From Bacteroidota bacterium (lineage in GTDB: Bacteria > Bacteroidota > Bacteroidia > Cytophagales > Cyclobacteriaceae), in contig JAFDYY010000022.1 of assembly GCA_018267195.1 (NCBI GenBank), positions 1 to 49,851 of the forward strand: a DNA stretch of 49,851 nucleotides, read 5' to 3'. Position 1 is the stretch's first letter. Each line of letters starts with the position of its first letter. Below, in pieces: positions 23,749-30,645 of the stretch. The translations under genes and the position numbers were made by a program. The notes under the pieces were generated by a model. The model was not told where the DNA came from. It did not search any database and worked only from the letters and a program-made list of their open reading frames with translations.

Positions 23749-24816
23749 ATGAAAATTAAATCCATCAAATCCTGGGCAGCCGACCTCGGCAACACCAAAC
23801 CTTATACCATCGCTTTTAAAACCGTAGATGAAGTAAACAATGCCTTTGTAGAGGTTACGCTCGATAACGGAATAACCGGTATCGGGGCTGGAAACCCCAG
23901 CGAATATGTAACGGGCGAAAACTTTGAGCAATGCCGGGCGGCCTTAATCGAAAATAATATTTCATTTTTGGTGGGCCGCGACATTCGCGAACTAAATCAG
24001 CTCACGTTTGAGGTATGGCAAAAATTTCCGAAGAACCCGGCTGCCCGGGCAGCCCTCGATATTGCCCTGTACGATGCCTTCACTAAATTTTTAGGTATTC
24101 CGTTGGTCAAATTTTTAGGACAAAAAATCCATTCCCTTCCCACCTCCAATACAATCGGAATAAAAAACGTAGAAGAAACATTAAAAGAGGCGCAGGAATA
24201 TGGCGAGCGGGGATTTAAAGTATTGAAAGTAAAACTTGGAATTGACCTGGCGGAAGATATTGAGCGGATGGTAAAGCTGCGCGAAAAATTTGGGAAAAAA
24301 TTTGTTATCCGCATTGATGCCAACCAGGGTTACACGCCCGAAAAAACAATTGAGTTTTATCAAAAAACCAAGCACCTCGATATTGAGTTGATTGAGCAGC
24401 CGCTTCCGGCCAAAGAAATTGAGGCTATGAAAAAATTACCAGAAAATATTAAGAAAATTATCGCGGCCGATGAGTCGCTGCTTACACCCAAAAGTGCAAT
24501 AGAACTGGTAAAACCGCCCCTTGCCACCGGGATTTTCAACATCAAATTAATGAAGTGTGGAGGAGTGAGCCAAGCTTTAAAAATTGCCGACATCGGTGCC
24601 CAAGAAGGCGTAGAACTATTTTGGGGATGCAATGACGAAAGCATTGTGAGTATTACGGCAGCCCTGCACACTGCCTTTGCTTGTGCCAACACCAAGTACA
24701 TTGATCTGGATGGCAGCCTGGATCTGGCCCGCGATGTAGTAAAGGGCGGATTTATATTGAAAGATGGCGTGATGTATTGCTCCGACAAGCCCGGGCTGGG
24801 TGTGGAGAGAATTTAG
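23749..24816 (+). CDS. L-Ala-D/L-Glu (dipeptide) epimerase family
   Basis: This 355-residue enolase-superfamily enzyme has the muconate-lactonizing fold. The catalytic lysine motif KVKLG (KxK) follows GFKVL; the metal ligands are in RIDANQGY, ELIEQPLP and IAADESLL; the second lysine is in NIKLMKCGG. The spacing fits dipeptide epimerases, which invert the D-Glu of murein-derived L-Ala-D-Glu, and also DgcA-like N-acyl-D-glutamate racemases. The neighbouring DUF1611 gene favours the latter; the serine hydrolase favours murein turnover. Both would use D-glutamate from the cell wall. Confidence 0.9.
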   Translation: MKIKSIKSWAADLGNTKPYTIAFKTVDEVNNAFVEVTLDNGITGIGAGNPSEYVTGENFEQCRAALIENNISFLVGRDIRELNQLTFEVWQKFPKNPAARAALDIALYDAFTKFLGIPLVKFLGQKIHSLPTSNTIGIKNVEETLKEAQEYGERGFKVLKVKLGIDLAEDIERMVKLREKFGKKFVIRIDANQGYTPEKTIEFYQKTKHLDIELIEQPLPAKEIEAMKKLPENIKKIIAADESLLTPKSAIELVKPPLATGIFNIKLMKCGGVSQALKIADIGAQEGVELFWGCNDESIVSITAALHTAFACANTKYIDLDGSLDLARDVVKGGFILKDGVMYCSDKPGLGVERI

Positions 24817-24831
24817 TTGCACTGATTTGCT

Positions 24832-25614
24832 ATGTGTCTGATCTTTTTTTCGGTTGGGCAGCACCTCCGCTATAAACTTATTGTAGCGGCTAACCGCGAT
24901 GAGTTTTATGAACGTAAAACCGAGCAGGCTACATTCTGGAACAAGTACCCCTCAATTTTAGGAGGCTGCGATTTGGAGGCCGTAAAACCGGATGGCACGT
25001 GCGGCACCTGGATGGCCCTAAACAAAAACGGCCGTATTGCGATGGTTACCAACTACCGCGACCTGAAAAACCTAAAACCACAGGCTCCTTCGCGTGGCCA
25101 TCTCGTTACCGATTTTTTACTTGACAATGTATCTGCCCAAAATTATTTGCAACGGATAGAACCTACATCGGCAACATATAATGGTTTCAACCTTATTGTT
25201 GGCACGGCCGATGAACTCTTCTATTTGTCCAATTACCAACCCGGCATTAAAAAAATTGAATCTGGCTTGCATGGCCTCAGCAATGCTCTGCTTAATACCC
25301 CCTGGCCCAAGGTGCAGGCCGGCAAGGATAAAATAAAAATGCTTTTTGAAGAGCCAAAAATTAATCCTGATAAAATTTTAGATACGCTATACGACAACCA
25401 GCCAGCACCTGATAACCAACTGCCCGATACCGGTGTGGGCCTCGAGCGTGAACGTATGCTTTCTTCCTTATTTATTAAAAGTGCCAGCTACGGCACCCGT
25501 TGCTCTACCCTCATCACCATAGACCATCACAATCATATTGAATTTATTGAACGGGTTTACGATCTGAAAACATTTCAGTTTACACAACAATCTTTTCAGT
25601 TTCAGTCGACCTGA
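24832..25614 (+). CDS. NRDE/TANGO2-family protein
   Basis: The 260-residue protein begins MCLIFFS and has the family-defining VAANRDEFY, then GTWMALNKNGRIAMVTNYRD and SRGHLV. A second block, YGTRCSTLITID, is near the C-terminus. The N-terminal Cys2, exposed if the initiator Met is removed, is typical of N-terminal-nucleophile-like folds. The human relative TANGO2 is linked to lipid and heme handling, but the bacterial role is not settled. It follows the epimerase by 15 bases. Confidence 0.9.
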   Translation: MCLIFFSVGQHLRYKLIVAANRDEFYERKTEQATFWNKYPSILGGCDLEAVKPDGTCGTWMALNKNGRIAMVTNYRDLKNLKPQAPSRGHLVTDFLLDNVSAQNYLQRIEPTSATYNGFNLIVGTADELFYLSNYQPGIKKIESGLHGLSNALLNTPWPKVQAGKDKIKMLFEEPKINPDKILDTLYDNQPAPDNQLPDTGVGLERERMLSSLFIKSASYGTRCSTLITIDHHNHIEFIERVYDLKTFQFTQQSFQFQST

Positions 25615-25660
25615 AAATAGATTGGCTGCCGTCTTTCAGAATTTGTGTTACTTGCATTTT

Positions 25661-27010
25661 ATGGATTTTCAAAAGTACGCATCACAAGTTTCTCCAAGTC
25701 TGAAATTAGCCGTCCCGGTCATGCTTAGCCAACTCGGCCATGTTATGATGGGTGTGGTGGATAGCCTGATGGTAGGCCATGTAGGGGCCGTGCAATTGGC
25801 GGCTGCCTCGTTGGCCAATGTGGCCTTTAACGTAATATTACTTTTTGGTATCGGAGTTTCGTACGCCATCACTCCGCTGGTGGCGGCAGCTCATGGCGAG
25901 GGTAACGACCACACCATTTCAAACGTGCTGAGACATGGGCTGGCCATTAATCTGATAAATAGTTTTTGGTTGGTCAGCCTGGTGATGTGGGCAAAAAATA
26001 TTTTGTACTACATCCATCAGCCTCCGGCTGTAGTGGCCGAAGCCATCCCCTATCTGGGCATCATTACTTTTTCAATCATTCCCACACTTCTGTTTCAAAC
26101 TTTCCGGCAGTTTACGGAAGGTCTTTCTCAAACACGCGTAGCCATGGCCGCTGTTATCGGCAGCAATCTCATTCATGTACCGCTTAATTATGCTTTGATA
26201 TTCGGCCACTGGGGGCTTCCTGCGCTGGGGCTAACCGGAGCCGGCTGGGCCACCCTTATTTCGCGCATCGTTATGGCGGGCGGAATCGGGTTGTATGTTT
26301 ACTATGCCCCCCGGTTTAAAAAATTCAGAGAAGGTTTTTCGATAGGCAACTATTCCAAAAAATTGTTTAAAAAAATGTTAAACATCGGGTTGCCGGCAGG
26401 AGCACAATTTATTTTTGAAGTCGCTGCCTTCGACTTATCGGCCATCATGATGGGCTGGTTGGGAACCCAAACATTAGCCGCGCACCAGATTGCCATTAAC
26501 TTAGCTACCATCAGCTATATGACTACCTCCGGCCTGGCGGCTGCTGCTACCATTCGCGTCAGTAACGAATTGGGCAAGAAAGATTTTCATGCCTTGCGTA
26601 CGGTGGCCTTCACTCTTCTCTTTTTGGCTACCTGCATTATGTTTTTATGGGGAATCCTTTTTATAAGCGGGCGGAATTTTTTTCCCACTTTATACGTAAA
26701 CGACCCCCAGGTAATTGCCCTGGCCGCCCCGCTGCTCATCATAGCCGGATTTTTTCAGTTGAGCGATGGCATACAGGTAGTTTCAGTAGGTGCTTTGCGC
26801 GGTCTGCACGATGTAAAAATACCATCGGTTTTTATTTTTATTGCTTATTGGGTAATTGGTTTACCATTGGGCTACCTGTTCGCATTTAAATTTAACTGGG
26901 GCGCTAATGGAATTTGGATTGGGCTGCTCATCGGGCTCACCCTTACAGCCACGGCCATGGTGGCCCGGTTTCATGTGCTGAGCCGGAAACTACTTATTAA
27001 CAAGCCATAG
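25661..27010 (+). CDS. MATE family efflux transporter
   Basis: A 449-residue inner-membrane protein with about 12 hydrophobic segments in two homologous halves. The N-half has LAVPVMLSQLGHVMMGVVDSLMVGHVG and the C-half has LNIGLPAGAQFIFEVAAFDLSAIMMGWLGT, both typical of NorM-type MATE transporters that export cationic compounds by H+ or Na+ antiport. The ATG at 25661 is preferred to the ATT-adjacent upstream frame because the first 13 codons are not MATE-like. It lies in the long plus-strand run, 46 bases after the TANGO2-like gene. Substrate unknown. Confidence 0.92.
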   Translation: MDFQKYASQVSPSLKLAVPVMLSQLGHVMMGVVDSLMVGHVGAVQLAAASLANVAFNVILLFGIGVSYAITPLVAAAHGEGNDHTISNVLRHGLAINLINSFWLVSLVMWAKNILYYIHQPPAVVAEAIPYLGIITFSIIPTLLFQTFRQFTEGLSQTRVAMAAVIGSNLIHVPLNYALIFGHWGLPALGLTGAGWATLISRIVMAGGIGLYVYYAPRFKKFREGFSIGNYSKKLFKKMLNIGLPAGAQFIFEVAAFDLSAIMMGWLGTQTLAAHQIAINLATISYMTTSGLAAAATIRVSNELGKKDFHALRTVAFTLLFLATCIMFLWGILFISGRNFFPTLYVNDPQVIALAAPLLIIAGFFQLSDGIQVVSVGALRGLHDVKIPSVFIFIAYWVIGLPLGYLFAFKFNWGANGIWIGLLIGLTLTATAMVARFHVLSRKLLINKP

Positions 27011-27050
27011 CCATTTCGTTTTTTCTTATCTTTTCTGAAATTTTTTGTTT

Positions 27051-27602
27051 ATGGATGCACGGGCCGTGAAAGATTCTCAAACCACCATTACTGAATTGAT
27101 GATTCCTTCGTACGCCAACTTTGGCGGAAAAATTCACGGAGGAATTTTACTTTCACTAATGGATAAAGTAGCGTATGCTACCGCCAGCAAACATGCCGGG
27201 GCTTATTGTGTTACGGTATCGGTAGATAAGGTAGAATTTTTGCAGCCGGTAGAAGTGGGCGAACTGGTTTCGTTAAAAGCTTCGGTAAATTATGTAGGCC
27301 GCACATCGTTGATGATAGGCATACGGGTGGAATCGCAAAATGTAAAAACAGGCGAAGTAAAGCATACCAACTCCTGCTTCTTTACCATGGTAGCCAAAGA
27401 CGATAATAACAAACCAATGGAAGTACCCAAACTGATTTTGGAAAATGAAGAAGATATTAAGCGCTTTATCGAAGCCTTGCGCGTGCGCGAAATAAAAGAA
27501 AAAGTACGCGAAGAAATGGACGATGTAAAATCAACTATTGAAGCCACCAATGCCAAAGAAGTTTTGAAAGACGAACGGTGTGTTATTAAAATCAGATTGT
27601 AA
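27051..27602 (+). CDS. Acyl-CoA thioesterase, hotdog fold
   Basis: This 183-residue protein is a YciA/ACOT-type hotdog thioesterase hydrolysing acyl-CoAs. The key stretch is NFGGKIHGGILLSLMDKVAYATAS, with the catalytic Asp in LMDK, followed by VTVSVDKVEFLQPVEVGELVSLKASV and GRTSLMIGIRVESQN. The C-terminal 50 residues are a charged helical tail (RVREIKEKVREEMDD) beyond the hotdog core. I use ATG 27051 and not the TTG two codons before. It sits with other membrane and lipid genes. Confidence 0.88.
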   Translation: MDARAVKDSQTTITELMIPSYANFGGKIHGGILLSLMDKVAYATASKHAGAYCVTVSVDKVEFLQPVEVGELVSLKASVNYVGRTSLMIGIRVESQNVKTGEVKHTNSCFFTMVAKDDNNKPMEVPKLILENEEDIKRFIEALRVREIKEKVREEMDDVKSTIEATNAKEVLKDERCVIKIRL

Positions 27603-27621
27603 TTCAAACTAAAATCTATAT

Positions 27622-28275
27622 ATGCCAAAATATTTTTGTGTATTCGCATTGGTAAGTATGGCTGTGTGCGCCTCGCATGCCCAAGAAAATCAGTCCCTAA
27701 AAAACGATATCGGATTTAACACTACTACCATTTTCAGCGGGCTTTTAAACTCAGGCAGCGGTCCCTTTAATTTAATGTATAAACGACAAACCGGAGAGAA
27801 TACAGCCCTCCGCTTCGGGCTTTCCTTTTCTGCTTCACTAAATTCCGGAAACAACAACTCCGGCACACAGCCTTACACTATCCCCTACGCGTATCTCTTC
27901 ATGCCTTCGGTGGGGAAAGAATGGCAACGCACCCTATCGAGCCGGTGGATGTGGTATGGCGGAGCCGATGTGCGCCCTTCCATTTCTTTCAACAAAACAA
28001 CAACTTATCAAAACGGAATAGAAACTCAGTTTAACAGCACCGACACCTACGGTCTGGGGCTGGCTCCTTTTTTGGGGGTGCGGTTAATCATTTCTAAAAA
28101 TTTTTATGTGACCACCGAGGCCCGCATTACAGCCTTGTATAGTTTGCAAAAAAACTTAACCCGGGCACTCAACCCAAATACAGGCGTAGTAACTACTTTA
28201 CAAGATTACTCTGTCAGCACATTCAGTTTTGCCTCCAGTTCGGCTGCGGGCATTTATTTGTTTTATCGTTTTTAA
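27622..28275 (+). CDS. Outer-membrane beta-barrel-like protein
   Basis: The 217-residue protein has a signal peptide (MPKYFCVFALVSMAVCASHAQ) and a mature part of alternating hydrophobic strands and Asn/Ser/Thr-rich turns, ending in YLFYRF. The final aromatic residue and strand pattern are those of small outer-membrane beta-barrels of 8-10 strands. No family name is recognised. It lies between the thioesterase and M24 peptidase genes with about 20 bases to each. Confidence 0.65.
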   Translation: MPKYFCVFALVSMAVCASHAQENQSLKNDIGFNTTTIFSGLLNSGSGPFNLMYKRQTGENTALRFGLSFSASLNSGNNNSGTQPYTIPYAYLFMPSVGKEWQRTLSSRWMWYGGADVRPSISFNKTTTYQNGIETQFNSTDTYGLGLAPFLGVRLIISKNFYVTTEARITALYSLQKNLTRALNPNTGVVTTLQDYSVSTFSFASSSAAGIYLFYRF

Positions 28276-28294
28276 AAAATCTATTTAAACAAAT

Positions 28295-29596
28295 ATGAAA
28301 CACGTTCTTTTTATTTTCTTGACAATCCGCTGCCTCAATACGTACGCACAATACCCGGTCATCCTCTCTCAGCGCGACCAAGCTCATGTGATGGATGAAA
28401 TAACTGAAGACCGGCTCACCAACCTCTTGCCCGCCCTCATGCACCGGGAAGGTATTGATATGTGGGTAATCATTTCGCGCGAATACAACGAAGACCCGAT
28501 CATTAAAACCATGCTGCCCGCCACGTGGATGGCCGCCCGCAGGACTACCATGCTGGTGGTATTTGATAAAGGAAGCAGCCTGGAATACCTTGCCGTGGCA
28601 CGTTACAACGTAGGCACTCTTTTTAAACGCGCCTGGGATCCTGACAAACAACCCAACCAATGGGCGCAGTTAGGGAAATTAATAGACGAACGTTCGCCTA
28701 AAAAAATAGCCATTAATAAAGCCGGCATTTGGGGGCATGCCGATGGCCTCTCGGCAAACGACTATGACGAACTGCTAAAGGTCGTACCTAAAAAACTTCA
28801 GGGAAACATAGTATCGGCCGAGCGGCTGGGGGTAGCCTGGTTGGAATCGCGCACTGAAAAAGAAATGATCATCTATCCGCAAATTGTGCGCCTCGCTCAC
28901 CAGATTATAGCCGAAGGGTTTTCGGATAAAGTAATACAGCCGGGTGTAACGACTACAGAAGATGTAGTTTGGTTTTATCGCGAAGAAATTAAAAGACTGA
29001 AACTCGACACGTGGTTTCATCCCTCGGTAGAAATTCAACGGGCCGGAAATGACGAGTCAACGATTATCCGTCCGGGCGATTTGCTGCACGTAGATTTTGG
29101 CATTACCTACCTACGCCTCAACACCGACACCCAGCAACATGCTTACATGCTGAAAGCGGGTGAAACCGAAGCCCCTGTCTTTTTAAGAGAAGCGCTTAAA
29201 AAAGGAAACCGATTGCAAGATATCCTTACCTCCAATTTCAAAGAAGGGAAAACCGGAAACCAAATTCTGGCCGACTCCCGCAAGCAAGCATTGGCAGAAG
29301 GCATTACTCCCTCCATTTACACACACCCCATCGGGTATCATGGGCACGCAGCCGGAACCACCCTGGGTATGTGGGATATGCAAAATGGCGTACCCGGCAG
29401 TGGTGACTATCCTCTGCATTATAAAACAGCCTACTCGATCGAGCTAAACGCCACCGTGCCGGTGGCCGAATGGAAAAAGGAAATCAAAATCATGCTGGAA
29501 GAAGACGGTTATTTTGACGAAGCAGGATTTCGTTATATAGACGGACGGCAATTGGATTTGATCCTTATCCCCCGGCCGATGGAATCTATAAAATAA
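28295..29596 (+). CDS. M24 family metallopeptidase, exported
   Basis: A 433-residue Xaa-Pro-aminopeptidase-like enzyme with a signal peptide (MKHVLFIFLTIRCLNTYAQ). The N-terminal domain (to about 170) is the creatinase-like lobe. In the pita-bread domain the metal ligands are visible: Asp in LHVDFGITY, a second Asp in LNTDTQQHAY, His in HPIGYHGHAAG, Glu in YSIELNATV and Glu in MLEEDGYF. It should therefore be active, in the periplasm, on short peptides. The next gene starts 9 bases later. Confidence 0.88.
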   Translation: MKHVLFIFLTIRCLNTYAQYPVILSQRDQAHVMDEITEDRLTNLLPALMHREGIDMWVIISREYNEDPIIKTMLPATWMAARRTTMLVVFDKGSSLEYLAVARYNVGTLFKRAWDPDKQPNQWAQLGKLIDERSPKKIAINKAGIWGHADGLSANDYDELLKVVPKKLQGNIVSAERLGVAWLESRTEKEMIIYPQIVRLAHQIIAEGFSDKVIQPGVTTTEDVVWFYREEIKRLKLDTWFHPSVEIQRAGNDESTIIRPGDLLHVDFGITYLRLNTDTQQHAYMLKAGETEAPVFLREALKKGNRLQDILTSNFKEGKTGNQILADSRKQALAEGITPSIYTHPIGYHGHAAGTTLGMWDMQNGVPGSGDYPLHYKTAYSIELNATVPVAEWKKEIKIMLEEDGYFDEAGFRYIDGRQLDLILIPRPMESIK

Positions 29597-29605
29597 GGAG
29601 GTAGA

Positions 29606-30334
29606 ATGCTACGGGCAATTCATACATTATGGAGCGTGCTGATCTTTAACCTTCTTTTTGTTTTGTTATTTCCGTTTCTGTTGTTGCCTATTCTTTTTCC
29701 ACCGCTACACCGGCTGACAGGCATTGTTAACCGGCTATGGGCCAAAGCCTTTTTTACCCTTTCGTTTATTCCCTTTCAGGTAGAATACGAGGTGCCGCTA
29801 GACAAAACCAAAAAATATATTTTCTGCCCCAATCACTTTTCGTATCTCGACATTCCGGTGATGGGACTGAATGAGATCAATACGGTTTTTGTAGGAAAGA
29901 ATGATATGGAGAAAGTACCGCTGTTCGGTTTTATGTACCGCAAGTTGCACATCACGGTAAACCGTTCGAGCCTGCGCAGCCGCGGAGAAACCATCCTTAA
30001 ATCCATGAAAGCCATCGATGACGGAAAAAGCCTGGTGATTTACCCCGAAGGAGGGATGGTAACAACCAACCCGCCCCACATGAAATCTTTTAAAGATGGT
30101 GCCTTTCGTACCGCCATTGAAAAACAAATTGCCATCGTACCGGTAACGATTCCTTTCAATTGGATAATTTTGCCCGACCAAAAATCGTTTCGTTTATCAA
30201 GAGGCAAGGTGCGGGTCATTTTTCATAAACCGATTGACACGCACCAAATGAAGGTAGAGCAGATGGCAGAACTGAAACAAAAGGTTTTTATAACGATAAC
30301 CGATGAATTAGCTAAATGGAATACAAAACAATAA
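29606..30334 (+). CDS. 1-acyl-sn-glycerol-3-phosphate acyltransferase-like
   Basis: A 242-residue membrane-bound PlsC-family acyltransferase. It has an N-terminal hydrophobic hairpin, the NHFSYLD (HxxxxD) catalytic motif, the GKNDMEKVPLFGFM acceptor region, and the IYPEGGM (EGT-like) motif. PlsC proteins acylate lysophosphatidate in phospholipid synthesis, but several paralogues per genome handle other acyl acceptors such as amino-lipids. Which one this is cannot be told. It follows the M24 gene by 9 bases and precedes gatC by 9. Confidence 0.88.
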   Translation: MLRAIHTLWSVLIFNLLFVLLFPFLLLPILFPPLHRLTGIVNRLWAKAFFTLSFIPFQVEYEVPLDKTKKYIFCPNHFSYLDIPVMGLNEINTVFVGKNDMEKVPLFGFMYRKLHITVNRSSLRSRGETILKSMKAIDDGKSLVIYPEGGMVTTNPPHMKSFKDGAFRTAIEKQIAIVPVTIPFNWIILPDQKSFRLSRGKVRVIFHKPIDTHQMKVEQMAELKQKVFITITDELAKWNTKQ

Positions 30335-30343
30335 TTATTTTTC

Positions 30344-30631
30344 ATGCCGATTGATACCCCCCTGTTGCACAAAATAGCCCACTTGGCCCGTTTGGAATTT
30401 GATGAAAAGGAAACCGGGAAAATGACTAACGATCTGAATAAAATTATTTCTTTCGTAGAAAAATTAAATGAAGTAAATACCGATGGGGTAGAGCCGCTTA
30501 CCACCATGAGCCAGGAAGTAAACGCCCTGCGCGAAGACGAGCCTCAAACCCATTTAACACGAAAAGAAGTATTGCAAAATGCACCTGAAAAAGATGCCGA
30601 ATACTTTCGTGTACCTAAAGTACTGGAATAA
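30344..30631 (+). CDS. gatC: Asp/Glu-tRNA amidotransferase subunit C
   Basis: GatC is the 95-residue assembly subunit of GatCAB, which amidates misacylated Glu-tRNA(Gln) or Asp-tRNA(Asn). Typical features are HKIAHLARLEFDEKE, NDLNKIISFVEKLNEVNTDGV, REDEP and the C-terminal FRVPKVLE. gatA and gatB are elsewhere, which is common in this phylum. Confidence 0.95.
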   Translation: MPIDTPLLHKIAHLARLEFDEKETGKMTNDLNKIISFVEKLNEVNTDGVEPLTTMSQEVNALREDEPQTHLTRKEVLQNAPEKDAEYFRVPKVLE

Positions 30632-30645
30632 GAAATTTGAATACC

